A stretch of 64,000 nt of DNA from Macrosoma leucophasiata (lineage: Eukaryota > Arthropoda > Insecta > Lepidoptera > Hedylidae): positions 15,426,501 through 15,490,500 of the forward strand of contig JAWQUS010000027.1 in the NCBI GenBank assembly GCA_036365455.1, written 5' to 3'. Made by a program: the position numbers and the translations under genes. This document shows positions 42,256 through 53,251 of the stretch, piece by piece. The notes under the pieces were generated by a model, which was given only the letters and a program-made list of their open reading frames with translations, was not told where the DNA came from and did no database searches. Positions within the stretch are counted from its first letter, which is position 1. Every line of letters starts with the position of its first letter.

Positions 42256-42386
42256 GGTGGCGAGCCTGTTGCCATCTCCGGGCACATTACCAAGGTACTG
42301 GGAAACTTTCAGAAAATAACCGAAATATGATAGTGCTGAACACTGCCATTTGGCAGCTGATCGATTAGGTAATGGGGTGGTGCTAG
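42256..42386 (-). repeat. SINE-A scrap joined to SINE-B body
   Basis: 42256-42312 (GGTGGCGAGCCTGTTGCCAT, TTACCAAGGTACTGGGAAAC) is a reverse SINE-A piece. 42325-42386 (GATAGTGCTGAACACTGCCA, GATTAGGTAATGGGGTGGTG) is a reverse SINE-B body interrupted by the element at 42387; its head may resume in the tandem repeat after 42683. Confidence 0.7.
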
Positions 42387-42678
42387 TGTTGCCAGACGTC
42401 CTGATTTTCAGGGCTCTGGGGACTCGTCCCGATTAACACCCGATCGGGACGTTAAATGTCCCGATAAATCAATCATCATCATTACCTCAACCGAAAGACA
42501 TTTACTGCTAGACTGAAGCCTGTCTAAAGATCAATCCTCTTTGGGTCCCGAAGCTTTTGATAAATCAGTAAATTAATTAAAATCTTTTGGCTTGTTTTTT
42601 TATGTCCCGATTTTTACCCCTGTGTCCCGATTTATTTTACCCACCGTCCCGATCTAAAACAAATCGGACCTGGCAACA
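42387..42678. mobile_element. 292-bp TIR element (TGTTGCCAG ends)
   Basis: Ends TGTTGCCAGACGTCCTGATT and, inverted, TGTTGCCAGGTCCGATTTG. The interior has many GTCCCGAT/ATCGGGAC repeats. A piece of the CATCATCATTACCTCA repeat is nested at 42470-42540. It is inserted in the SINE-B described above. No ORF. Confidence 0.75.
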
Positions 42679-42682
42679 TTAG

Positions 42683-43354
42683 GTGGTCCAATGGTTCCAA
42701 TGTGGTGGCCCTTGAGTGCACCACATTGGAACTCTACCAGCAGGAAAAGTTAAAAGCTGTGTAAAAGTGTGTGTGTATTTATGTAATTTAACTTTTTTAT
42801 GATATGTTATTTAAAATCCGCAATTATTGTATCCTTTAATATGTCCCATGATTTACAAATCACCTTGTATAGACATTGCTTGTTGTTGGAAATTAGTGCC
42901 AAATTAGTGGTCCAATGGTTCCAATGTGGTGGCCCTTGAGTGCACCACATTGGAACTCTACCAGCAGGAAAAGTTAAAAGCTGTGTAAAAGTGTGTGTGT
43001 ATTTATGTAATTTAACTTTCTTATGATATGTTATTTAAAATCCGCAATTATTGTATCCTTTAATATGTCCCATGATTTACAAATCACCTTGTATAGACAT
43101 TGCTTGTTGTTGGAAATTAGTGCCAAATTAGTGGTCCAATGGTTCCAATGTGGTGGCCCTTGAGTGCACCACATTGGAACTCTACCAGCAGGAAAAGTTA
43201 AAAGCTGTGTAAAAGTGTGTGTGTATTTATGTAATTTAACTTTCTTATGATATGTTATTTAAAATCCGCAATTATTGTATCTTTTAATATGTCCCATGAT
43301 TTACAAATCACCTTGTATAGACATTGCTTGTTGTTGGAAATTAGTGCCAGAGTG
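42683..43354. repeat. Three tandem 224-bp repeats
   Basis: Units start at 42683, 42907 and 43131 with GTGGTCCAATGGTTCCAATG and are almost identical (e.g. one C/T and one T/C change). Each unit has a perfect 14-bp inverted repeat, GTTCCAATGTGGTG / CACCACATTGGAAC, around an 11-base loop, followed by CTCTACCAGCAGG, which resembles the head of a reverse SINE-B, and ends TTGGAAATTAGTGCCAAATTA. The third unit breaks off at GTGCCAG. Confidence 0.95.
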
Positions 43355-43359
43355 CAAAG

Positions 43360-44125
43360 GGTAGGTACTGACGTAGCAAATTTTGATTTCACACCTAAAG
43401 AAATGAGAAGAAGCAGTATTAGATACGTATTTAAATAAAAGTTGGGATAGTTAGATGACCCGAAATTTAATTTGAAACCCGAAACCTATAAAAAATTACA
43501 TATATGTATACAAACCTTATGTTCCAGTTCACCCCATCTAACGAGTCAAAAGACCTTCAAAGGCAACTTCAAAGGCCTCCTCACTAAATTCCAGAGATAC
43601 ATCAAAGAATCTTGAGTCGTTTTATATGACCAGTTGGATGTACTTATTGTGTGCAGCTTTTTTATGTTACGGGACATTTGTCATAAAGTGTTTTTATAAA
43701 ATATATTTTTTAAATGTTTTTAGGGGATATACTTTGGAAGGATTTTAGGGGATTTTAGGAGATTTACTTATACCTTGGAAGATGCGTGTGGTGCTCTTAT
43801 TTTATTTCATATTCTTGGTGTATTTTTGAGTTATATTAAATAAAGTTGGTGGCATTTTGTTTCAAATAGGCTTATTACAGTGCTCGTGTATAGTGAAATA
43901 GAATAACAGTGCGAAAACACGTTCTTTCGGGTTGCTTCCAAAACTTAATTGTAAATGTTCTGGTAAAGTAGCTATCGCTTTATTCGAATTACTGAGACTC
44001 TGACTGACGGACTGATAAATTGACTCACTGACTCTGACTTTTACGTTGCTTAATACGAATACGAAATATCGTTTTGGGATATGCATAACAAGCGATGCCA
44101 TAAAATTAAAAAAAAAAGAAACATT
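43360..44125. other. Intron 5 of copy B, no feature recognised
   Basis: AT-rich; TTTTAGGGGAT repeats itself two or three times near 43720-43760. No gene. Confidence 0.5.
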
Positions 44126-44126
44126 T

Positions 44127-44345
44127 TACAGAAAAATGGAAAGAAAAATTTGACTTCAGGTGAGACTCGAACTCGCAGCCACTGGGAATCTAGTCCAGCC
44201 GCTCTTCCAACTGAGCTACTGAAGTTCTGCCGGATTTATTAAATCTTTCCTTCACATTTATTGCATTGCGTTATGGTGGCAATAGCGACAGCTATTGCCA
44301 TACTATGCAAGTTAGGCAACCGATACAATAAACTTTGCAGTTTAT
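44127..44345 (-). mobile_element. tRNA-derived SINE (SINE-C)
   Basis: On the minus strand ACTTCAGTAGCTCAGTTGGA (A box), GCGGCTGGACTAGATTCCCA, and GCGAGTTCGAGTCTCACCTG (B box), closing with TGAAGTCAAATTTTTCTTTC. The acceptor-like ends pair (GAACTTCA/TGAAGTCA). Upstream GGTTGCCTAACTTGCATAGT and GCAATAGCTGTCGCTATTGC. The same unit sits in a mariner at 56584-56849; a piece without tRNA lies at 44385-44480. A long 5' extension and several copies argue for a SINE, not a working tRNA gene. Confidence 0.75.
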
Positions 44346-44384
44346 TAAATATCGTAAAGAAGTCGCTTTTACTCTTAATAATTG

Positions 44385-44480
44385 TTTTTTTTTTAATATT
44401 ATTTCGCATTAACACATGTCATGCTTGTGAAATATATTATAAAGAAAAATGGAAAGAAAAAATTGACTTCAGGCGAGACT
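44385..44480 (-). repeat. SINE-C fragment
   Basis: ATATTATTTCGCATTAACAC, GTCATGCTTGTGAAATATAT, AAATTGACTTCAGGCGAGAC: the part outside the tRNA-like body, broken off in the B-box region. Confidence 0.75.
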
Positions 44481-44664
44481 CTAAAGAAAAAGAAATATTT
44501 TTTTTTATAATTGCTAAAAAAGCTTTTCAGGATACTATTTTCACTAGCGTTGTGGTTTGAAAGTCGATGAAACAAAAAAACGACAGTAAATAGAGACAGA
44601 TATATAAAATCATTAGATTTAACGTAAGAGAAACTGAGATAGGAAGCATTATACAGTACTTATA

Positions 44665-44835
44665 CTTACTTTAATTCTTGACTATTTTTGGATGATTATT
44701 TATTTAATTTTTAAGGTGTATTTTGACATATTAATCAATATATCAATTGCTGTAAACTTGTTTTGTAATTTGACCTACCACAAGATAATTTTATTACCCA
44801 TTTCCATGTGATTAATTGAAATTTGGTTTGATTTG
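44665..44835 (+). repeat. Old 3' UTR copy related to the 38.6 kb LINE
   Basis: TTTTTGGATGATTATTTATT, GACATATTAATCAATATATC, TTGTAATTTGACCTACCACA, TCCATGTGATTAATTGAAAT follow the order of the 38500-38677 3' UTR with clear divergence, so an older relative. Confidence 0.75.
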
Positions 44836-44839
44836 TGTG

Positions 44840-45365
44840 CGCGTGTACAAAACTTGAGTGTTGGAAGGTTACACTTATACCACGTGTGAATAGCACACAT
44901 TATTATTTATTTTTAAATTTAGCCGTCACAATAAGGGTACGAAATTTCCTTTTTTAATTTATTATTCATCCATTGGCAGTTAAACAAAAATATTAAGCTA
45001 GGAATCAAACATTTCCAACCCACCATATCACACATCTGGTTAAGTACATAAGCATGATTTCAATTTGAGCGTAGGTACCTAAGTACTGACTGAGAGCTCA
45101 GAGAGCCAATTAAACGATTCAGAGTACATTAATTGAGTTTGTAAAATTACGAGCAAAACGTTCGAGCGAATCAATTAACAGACACATTCTAAAACGTAAT
45201 ATAAAAAACTTTGGAAATAAATCGGTGCTAATTATACGTGGGGTACAGTAGGTACACGCTAACGTTTACCGAAAGTAATTAGATGCTCGGGGGAGTGTAA
45301 GTAAATGTTCTGGGAAATTTACGAAGTTTAAAAACTCATCAGTTATTTATTCAGAACTAAAAGGC
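44840..45365. other. Intron 5 of copy B, no feature recognised
   Basis: AT-rich, nothing supported. Confidence 0.5.
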
Positions 45366-45367
45366 TT

Positions 45368-45485
45368 TAGGGTTGGCAGCGCGTTGGCAACTCCCCTGGT
45401 GTTGCAAATGTTCATAGGCGACGGTGACCACTTACCATCAGGTGGCCCGTCTGCTTGTGTGTCAACTTAATGACATAAAAAAAAA
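45368..45485 (+). repeat. LINE 3'-end fragment (GGCAACTCC type)
   Basis: GGGTTGGCAGCGCGTTGGCA, CCATCAGGTGGCCCGTCTGC and an A-run; as at 8569. Confidence 0.88.
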
Positions 45486-45622
45486 AACGATCTATTGCCC
45501 CCGACTTGTTGTATTGAAATTTTGGTATTTGTAATATGGCTCTGTCTTCGAGAACAGGGATAAATGGTAATCTGTGCTTTTTAGATCCCCAGATTATACC
45601 ATCATTACAGCCAAAGGTGATA

Positions 45623-46519
45623 TAGGTTGGGGAAAAAGTTTCTTCGCATTTTTTAAGATAATTCAAAACATTTTTTTATTTATTTTATTTAAATTTAATT
45701 AAAGTATGTATGTACCATTTTGTTCGATAACCTTTTGCCATCTTGTAGGAAGGGACATGATCCCATTGCTATAAAAATTTTGGGACTTCTCATCAAAATA
45801 CCGCGACAAGTGGATTTGTTGTGACCGGCCTTTGACCACGACCTTTTTCGCACGTTCTTGCCGTACGTGATCCACTTTTCATTACCAGTTATCAGCTTCT
45901 TCAAAAATGATTCGGTTTCATTACGTCGTAATAAAGAATCACAAATGAGTACACGGTTCATTAGGTTTCTTTCAGTGAGCTCGTGAGGTACACAAATATC
46001 GAGCTTTTTTTTGTACCCAGCTTTTTTCAAATGCGCCAAAACTGTTTTGTGATCAATTCTCAGTTCTTCAGCTACGTCGTAACTACTGATATGTCGATCT
46101 TGCTCCACTTTTACAAAAATGGCATTCATTTTATCCGTAATAGGGCGACCAGAGCGAGGTGCATCTTTGACATCAAAATTTCCTGATTGAAAACGCTTAA
46201 ACCAACTTTGTGCTACTTTCACAGACACTGCACTAGGTCCATAAACATCGCAAATTTTTTTCGCGGCTTGCGTTGCATTTTTACCTTTCTTGTAGTAAAA
46301 TTTAAAATGTATCGAATTTCTTCATTAGATTCACTCATCTTGACAGTACGAAAAACAAATGAAAATCACACATTTGCCTAATTTGAACTTGGAATTATGT
46401 TCTTTAAAATTTTAACTTTCAATGATACCAAAACCAGCCAGATACAAATACTACAGCCAAAGAGATTTTATTACAAGTTCATACATACTATAATGCGAAA
46501 AGACTTTTTCCCCAACCTA
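45623..46519 (-). mobile_element. mariner, internally deleted
   Basis: Ends TAGGTTGGGGAAAAAGTTTC and, inverted, TAGGTTGGGGAAAAAGTCTT, with TA on both sides (45621-45622, 46520-46521). Length 897 bp against about 1.3 kb for the copy at 62562. It lies in intron 5 of copy B. Confidence 0.92.
45695..46337 (-). pseudogene. mariner transposase, broken
   Basis: Starts at ATG 46337 (MSESNEEIRYILKF); a one-base loss in a T-run breaks the frame early. Then VAQSWFKRFQSGNFDVKDAP, the HTH region and LTERNLMNR. The first catalytic Asp has become Asn (ITGNEKW against ITGDEKW). After SKAG a large deletion removes the second and third catalytic Asp, and only the last part remains, out of frame. Confidence 0.88.
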
Positions 46520-46524
46520 TAATA

Positions 46525-47570
46525 ATCTGGGGCACATAAAAGTGTTTTAGATTAAATATATAGTGCGCGCTAAATTTAAAGGCGTCCGTGAAGTTGGTTA
46601 TAAGTCGCTGCTAAGAAAGCGATAGAAGAGATTGGCGAGGAAGAAAATGTGGCAGAAGTTCTTTTTCATCAGACCAGATTGTACACAGACGACACCATGC
46701 AGGCAGAAAGCCAGAGACTATAAGGAAAACCTTACAAGCTGCGGAAACCTAATGTTCAGTGTGTACCTTTAGTGGCTCACTGTGAAACAAGATATGTATG
46801 TTCAAAAATGTAATGACCCAAATTTTGTGTTAACATGTTGTGTTAGAATATTGAAATATTATTATTAATTTACGTAATAAGGTATGTAATAAAACGTCGA
46901 TATTATTAATTTGTATCTACTGATTCAACTAAAATCTATAAAAAACAATATCTTAAGCAAAACGTATCAGGTCTGCCTATCAAAAAATATAAAAATACTC
47001 CTCAGTCGTCTATTTCGTGCACCTGTCAATAAATAACTAAGTGAAGTGGAAGAGTTCGTACGTAAGTATGAAGAGTTCGAGGAACGTAAATGGACACATT
47101 TGCCAAAAGCGGGTAATTCGTACTACATATTCCAAATAACTCTGGTTCATTGTGCCTAATTGGTTCACTGTTCAACAGACCACCCTTCGTTTAAATAACA
47201 CAATCTCCAGCGAAATACGATATTACTTAATCCGTCCTAAATTTTGAATATTATGGCAATTACGAAGCAGAATGTTTGTTTATTTTGTACACCGAAGCAA
47301 TTCAAATATAATCTGCCATATCATCTGTAATGATCAGATCTCAAAATCCTTTGATGAAGAGCGAATTTAGAGCTATATCCACAACATTTAACCCGGTAAT
47401 TACGACTAAAATCAAGTTAATATGAAATTTGATTCCTGGAATCATAACCTAAATGTCTAAAATTTGTTATATGTATGTTTCTATGTTTGTCCACGACTTT
47501 CTCTCAAACTTTAAATTATATTGTAATTTTTGGGATGACTAATTTAATACGTTATTGCAAATAGGAACAC
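46525..47570. other. Intron 5 of copy B with a pogo TIR scrap
   Basis: GGTTCACTGTTCAACAGACC at 47161-47180 resembles the end of the transposon at 29689-31208. Nothing else supported. Confidence 0.5.
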
Positions 47571-47614
47571 GTTGGAACAGTGCAAATTTCACCAAAAACT
47601 GTTCAGGCATACTG

Positions 47615-47870
47615 AAGCCGAAAGATGCACACTGCTGGACTATATGAGAGGGATATGCCATTATCGGCACGCTTGGAATGCGGATTGGCGATCGAAGTGG
47701 CACCAGTTTTATCACGTTATTGCATTACGTGCACTTTATGCGTTATTGCACTTACTACTGGGGGTGGTCCCATTGAAATGGTTTGACCGTCATTGTTCAG
47801 TTGACTGACTGCACTAGTGAAAACAATTATCTTTCAGTTAGAAGAAATTTCTTCCGCTAGTGGGCGGTGC
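47615..47870 (+). repeat. Dispersed repeat (GCACGCTTGGAATGCGG family)
   Basis: GCACACTGCTGGACTATATG, CACGCTTGGAATGCGGATTG, AAATGGTTTGACCGTCATTG, TTCAGTTGACTGACTGCACT: parallels 58400-58660 and 13700-13902. Confidence 0.7.
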
Positions 47871-48395
47871 CGAACACACACATTATGTATTAGCTGGGCA
47901 AATGCGCTTTCGCAGATCTAGTAGTATATCAGTGGATACTATATTTGTAAGACTCATTTACCGCAAGCTATTGTAATCATTGTGTAAACAAGTATAATGT
48001 TTATAATATGTGACCGTCATTTAGAAAAGAAAGCTTGAAAAAATTTCACCGTCGTAATAAAACGCGAGAACGCAAATAATGTAAATCGTGTTTTACGTTT
48101 TTAAACATGTTCATAATCACTATTTGGAATTCACCGGCAAAAAATGATCGTGTTTAGGCTGAAATTGGATGCAAAATAGTTCCTCAGTTAAGCTACAACG
48201 CGTTTTATTAAACTCAGTTCTCAGAACAAACGATGAAATTTGCCCTTAGTGTGTAAACACACTATGCCGAAGCTACGCGACGGAAGTTCGGCACCCACGG
48301 CAGTGCATTACGCCTGCAATGCTATTTGAATTACTGACGATATATTAAGGTCGAAATTACGCTGCGTTATAGCGTACAGCGTAACTTAGGCCGGG

Positions 48396-49763
48396 ACCAT
48401 AGAGCATGCGGGCCACCGGTCGCGGCAGACCGGAGGGGAGTAGCCATACGCAGGCTTTCCCCACTGTCAAAATACAAGACCAAATGGTCCTATGCGTATA
48501 AAACGTATAATGTATTCGCTAGCTGTAACGTTTAAATAATGCAGTTTAAGTTCGAATATTCATATTTCTTTGTATATTTTTATTTATTTTACAAATAATA
48601 TAACATTAAATGTTATTTGTGACTTCCGATGGAAAGATATACCTCCTTGCTTTATACTTGAGGTCTGACATTTCATATTACATGTTAAAATTGGCACTAC
48701 ACGGTATTTTACCAAGGGATGCGTCGTTCGAAGCTGTCTACACGACACTACGAGCGGCGAATGAATGGTTCGGCCGAAGTGTGTGTGTTCACACATAGTT
48801 GTGGCGCGCTTGCCACGTCCACATTACCATTCCATCTTTATTTATCTATTCCGTGGATCCGAGTTTGTTTCGATAGTGTTGTTGTGTTGTAGGTTTGTAG
48901 ATAGTTATCAATAAATATTGCAAAAGAGTCTTCTATATAGAAACATTTTTGAGATTAAGTTTTCTTATTCAAATGTTATGTTGCAGTTGCATTCTCCACA
49001 AGCTGCTCTTCCCCGTTAATATACTATTATTATAATATTGTTGGCTTTTATCTTAATATACAAGGTTAAAATATGATAATAAATTATTTACGCGCACAAA
49101 TAAATTTTAAATATTTAAATTTTTAAACTAATTACGTACTAGGAATTACTTCTACGATAATGTTTTTATTATTTATTTAGTTCAGTTTTCCGAAAGATAC
49201 AAATTACAGGGAAACGTGGAAAACATTTTGTAATAACAAAGTAACCTAAATTCCTATAAGAAATAGTGTCATTTGTTCATTTCATTTCAAGTGTTGTCAT
49301 TTTGACTCAAGAGTCTACAGCTCACAAGCCCGGCAGCCATAGATAAGTTTATAAACACTAACAAAACTCAGAACCGTGAATTTTAATAATGTTTATAACC
49401 TTACAATTCCATCACCTGCTACGTGCGCATATTAAAAATTACTTGTTAAATTGGTAGTACATAATAAATAAAGCCCATCTTTATAATAATACAAGGTGTA
49501 TTTCATTTAAACCTTATTGCCCTGAGTTCACAAATCTATCGATAAAATTTATCGACACTTGTTGCAACTTTCTATGGTTTTAAGGATATGTCAATGTAGT
49601 TGCATCATTCTATTACACGGAATGATTATAGGTGTGAGTTTTGTAGAAATAGACGATTTTTGTTGTGTGTGAATTTAAGAAATTTTTCATTTCATGGTAA
49701 TACACGTTATGGCTACTCCCCTGCGGTCCGCCGCGACCGGTGGCCCGCGTTGCTCTATGGTCG
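48396..49763. mobile_element. GC-rich TIR element, long form
   Basis: Left CCATAGAGCATGCGGGCCAC, CGGTCGCGGCAGACCGGAGG; right GCGGTCCGCCGCGACCGGTG, GCCCGCGTTGCTCTATGGTC. The inverted symmetry runs outward through GGGACCATAG / CTATGGTC. The internal right-end block GACGATTTTTGTTGTG also matches the family. About 1.1 kb between (48505-49620) is unlike the short copies: an insertion or the content of a longer form. I see no ORF longer than about 75 codons there. Confidence 0.65.
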
Positions 49764-49769
49764 GGACGA

Positions 49770-50175
49770 CCGAAGTTCGGTTCGATTGCTGAATTCACAC
49801 ACTATGCCGACACACACCACACTGAACTGAAATTCTACCGCGTAAGTTCGACACTCATAGTGTGTCATATCAGCCGAATACGTCGGAACGTACATTCAAT
49901 CACGCATAGTTTCAGAATTACACACCAAAGGCTGATTCACACATATTATTAGTAAAGTCACAGTTCCGTCACAGTACCGTCACCGTGATAAATTTTCATA
50001 CATTTACTATCAATATTACTGACAACTAGTCCGAGTACTGCGTCATCACTGATACCTGCTGACTGGTGGATACATTAAAAGAAAATGTATGAAAGAATAA
50101 TTATCACGGTGGCGGTATTGTGCCGGAACTGTAACTTCACTGATATGTATGAATTAGCCTTCCATCCTGATCTCC
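49770..50175. other. Intron 5 of copy B, no feature recognised
   Basis: ACAGTTCCGTCACAGTACCG and related words repeat in both orientations near 49960 and 50100; no element identified. Confidence 0.45.
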
Positions 50176-50178
50176 CAC

Positions 50179-50266
50179 CTGACATCGGCATTCCGTCGCA
50201 AGCACTGGAACGATGGCACGAACGAGATGGCTGATCCATACGGGTGCGCAGCAAACAGCCCAAAGC
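50179..50266 (-). CDS. RYa-R: RYamide-type receptor copy B, proximal C-tail exon
   Basis: An 88-nt exon between TTCATTTAG and GTGGGAG. In phase 0 it encodes ALGCLLRTRMDQPSRSCHRS then SACDGMPMS plus one base. HRSSxCxGxPMSG is shared with copy A (8448-8529). It follows helix 8 directly; the cysteine pair region could be lipid-modified (inference). Confidence 0.85.
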
Positions 50267-50504
50267 CTAAATGAATGAAACGCTATAAAAATGGTCTAAA
50301 TTGCTTATGCTGATCGTGTTCTCATCTTGAGAGACCCGTCAAGAAACGACGTAAAAATAATTTCCATATTCTTTTTGTGGGACCCTCAATGATTGAAGGG
50401 TTTTGTTAAGAATTACGAAAACTTTTCTAATTTTGAGAGGAAAGAAATTGTAATTATTTGCGAGTTAAAGTTTGGTGTTGAAGTTATTTACTTTATATTT
50501 TTTA

Positions 50505-50757
50505 ATGTAATGGAGGTGGGAAACAAGCTTGCAGTTCACATTGATGACTGCAGCCTACAGACACCCACAATAAGGCCAAAAGGCAAAATCACCCCTGATT
50601 CCTTCGTTATTATGTCTCTGTGACAGTTATTAGGGGGCTAAACATTACGATCTAAGCAGAATTCGATAGTGCTGAAGACTATCATTTAGAGATAACTTAG
50701 GTAATGCGGTGATCCCAGTACGCCCTCGAGCTCCTACACTGAAACTCTACCACCAAA
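50505..50757 (-). repeat. SINE-B, diverged
   Basis: Reverse orientation: GCTTGCAGTTCACATTGATG, GATGACTGCAGCCTACAGAC, CCTCGAGCTCCTACACTGAA then ACTCTACCACC. Head of the GAGCTCGAGG variant. Confidence 0.8.
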
Positions 50758-50842
50758 GTCAAAGTCAAGGCAAAATGTTTATTTATCATTTGGGATTTCA
50801 AACAATCACTTATGATATGTCGGAAATTAATAACTAGTTATA

Positions 50843-51010
50843 ACGTAACTTCACGCCTGTAATCCCCGAAGGGGTAGGCAGAGGTAAATGCATACATTCA
50901 AGCATACATGCAAATACCCACGATTCGCCGGTTACGTTTTGACCCACGTAACAGGTGGCGAGCCTACTGACATCTCCGGGCACTTACCAAACTTCGAGGT
51001 ACTGGGAAAT
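50843..51010 (-). repeat. SINE-A, 5'-truncated
   Basis: CGTAACTTCACGCCTGTAAT to CAAACTTCGAGGTACTGGG, reverse orientation, cut before the tRNA-like head. Confidence 0.9.
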
Positions 51011-51049
51011 ATATGATTTATGTTTATCAGTAGAATGTCTCATTTCCTC

Positions 51050-51150
51050 TTTAACAGCACGCCAGATATGCCTGACCACAGATTGACGGTGATCTGTGTG
51101 CCTGACACACCTACCGCGTTTCTTCTCTACATTCATCATTATATTATTAA
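51050..51150 (-). repeat. LINE scrap (YPVRD family)
   Basis: GCCAGATATGCCTGACCACA and GTGCCTGACACACCTACC with TTCTCTACATTCATCATTA, decayed reverse copy of the 33059 segment. Confidence 0.6.
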
Positions 51151-51298
51151 CAGTACTCGACCTATTTGGTCAAGGTAGGTTAGTTTTGGTCTTTCCGGCC
51201 CTTTGAAACCATTTACATTCGCATTACCTATAAATCTGTAAATCGTTTTATTTCAATGCTTAACTGATATTTCACTTATATGCCTAACAGAAAATTAC

Positions 51299-51457
51299 CT
51301 GTTTGAAGCCGCGTCGATATTTGACGTTCATGTAGCTGTAGATGATGGGGTTGTAGCAGGAGTGAGACATGGCCAACCAGTGGCTCGCAAACCAGACGTA
51401 TGACATGCCGGGCCACATGGCCCAACTCTCATCCTCTTCATGAATAGTCCATAGAAT
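51299..51457 (-). CDS. RYa-R: RYamide-type receptor copy B, TM7 exon
   Basis: A 159-nt, phase-0 exon between TTCTCATAG and GTAATTTT. It encodes ILWTIHEEDESWAMWPGMSY (extracellular loop 3), VWFASHWLAMSHSC, NPIIYSYMN and KYRRGFKQ. From MWP onward the protein is identical to copy A, and the DNA differs at three synonymous sites in 117 nt; before that point the two differ strongly. Confidence 0.92.
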
Positions 51458-51469
51458 CTATGAGAAAAC

Positions 51470-52585
51470 CATAAGACAAAACATTAGAATTTCGCTAGTG
51501 AACAGTCTGTTCTTGTCAAAACTTTTGGATTGATTATGAACCTTTGAAAACCCTTTAAGATAGCTACTCGTATTTTTCAGTGCCAAACTGTCTTCAAATA
51601 TATAATTTGAAGATATGATATTGTTCTGCGTCTATAACCGCGTTTCAAAAGATACATATCATCGGAAGAATCTGACCTCAATTTAAGGAAATAGACGAGT
51701 GATCCCGTTTAACCGTTTCCTATTGTAGCGCCATCGGGTCGAATTGTAAATTTGGGACGTTCTTAAGTCTACTGAATCGCAAATAACAAATTACATCGAA
51801 AACAGTCGATCTATTTTCGAGATTCTTACGAACTCATTATCACACTATCACATCACTTGTAGTAGAGTTACAGTGTAAGTGCTCGGGGGGAAGGCACTAC
51901 CGCCACCTTCATTAAATAAAAAAAGTAATTGAAGGCCGTCTCGGACCTAAACGATCCCGGCGATGTGACCGCGTTGACCAATATACGAGTACGACACTCC
52001 AATAACACCCGATGAACGCACCGCCGCCTTCCGGTGATCCGCCTCGCCTACCCCCAGCCCTGACTGTAGCACGAGCCGAATGGTAGTTATTGCGGTTGCC
52101 ACTAACAGAATATGTCTAGAGTGAAATTTGCACCGCCTTTAATCGGGTACGTCTTCTGTCTCCCCAGTCTCCCCACAACGCCCTAAACCGAGGATCGAAC
52201 CCGCAGAGGTCTCCCTTAGGCAGTTGTGTAATTTTATTTAGGCTGAGAACTCTTTGCTTTCGCCAATTGCCCGATGCAGTAGACTTTTGCCGTCTCAGGA
52301 CGAGCCACCTAGATTCTAGTCCATTCACAAAAATAAAGGAAGCCTAGTCTTAGCTTCCTTTTTTGTTGAGTTAATTAATATCATTTAGCAGGTTAGATTA
52401 TATAATTTTAGCCGGTGAAATTTCAAACCCACAGGTGCATTTGAAACCATTGATCGTGATGGATCATCATTTTACTTTTGAAGTTGACTGATGCAAGTTT
52501 TTATACAACATAGTCTACTCAAATAATAAAATGCTTATTTTAGAAGCAACTTCTCCCTTCCTAAACGAAGGATACTATTGTATAA
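51470..52585. other. Intron 3 of copy B; one GC-richer stretch unexplained
   Basis: 51850-51925 is a shortened SINE-B remnant (GTAGAGTTACAGTGTAAG ... CCACCTTCATTAAATAAAAA). 51930-52340 is richer in GC, with CGATCCCGGCGATGTGACCG, CTTCCGGTGATCCGCCTCGC and a B-box-like GAGGATCGAACCCGC; perhaps parts of a LINE and a SINE, not identified. Confidence 0.4.
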
Positions 52586-52587
52586 AT

Positions 52588-52629
52588 CGTTTCACCAATC
52601 TTGCTACGTTTAGCAAGATTGGTGAAACG
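52588..52629. repeat. Perfect 19-bp inverted repeat with 4-base loop
   Basis: CGTTTCACCAATCTTGCTA, loop CGTT, exact inverted complement. In intron 3 of copy B. Confidence 0.95.
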
Positions 52630-52639
52630 CATGTAAGTA

Positions 52640-53250
52640 CCTACTATAACTTGTGAAGAATAGAATTAACAATCTAGAGCCTCTTCAAACGTGTTTTATT
52701 AACAAAATGGATGGGCAATTTCAGTCTGTAAGTACCATTACCCGCCAAAATCTAGAGATGAAGGTCGGGTGTAACAATGGTATATCTGGGCTTCGGATAT
52801 CTGAATTAATGTAATAAAATTCGATAGCAGATAAATGTTTATACTATAGTGTAAAGAATGTACCTATAGGTCTCATCTACATAGGTCGTTAAGTCTTGTA
52901 ACAATACATACCTATCTTTTTTTTTAAATATATGACGAAACACACATAAGCAACATATATATATATATATAAACACATAGGTATATAGACAAATAGGTAG
53001 AGCTCACCTCAGCACCTCATCAAAAACATAAACTGAAATACTTACTTTTTTTAAATATTCCAAATTATAGGTTGAATTCATTTGTACTTATTTTTAAGGA
53101 AAACAAGCACCCCAACTAAATCGACTTAGGTGACAATTCATCCGCAAATGTAACTTATCCGCGGATGAAATGTCACTCGTTAAAAATAGTAGTGGTCGAT
53201 CCTACCGCGAAATATTGAGGTAGGCTCCGCCTGTTCTGGCTAGCCTATAT
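52640..53250. other. Intron 3 of copy B, no feature recognised
   Basis: A (TA)n run lies at about 52957-52972. Nothing else supported. Confidence 0.5.
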
Positions 53251-53251
53251 G

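Noticed and set aside
42683..43354. CRISPR-like array
   Set aside because: Three tandem units without spacers; the repeat is a 224-bp direct tandem in a eukaryotic intron.
44155..44225. Possible tRNA gene (also 56665-56740, 8898-8970, 11275-11340)
   Set aside because: A and B boxes are present, but each is embedded in a longer multicopy unit with target duplications or shared flanks and without a convincing anticodon arm; they are SINE heads.
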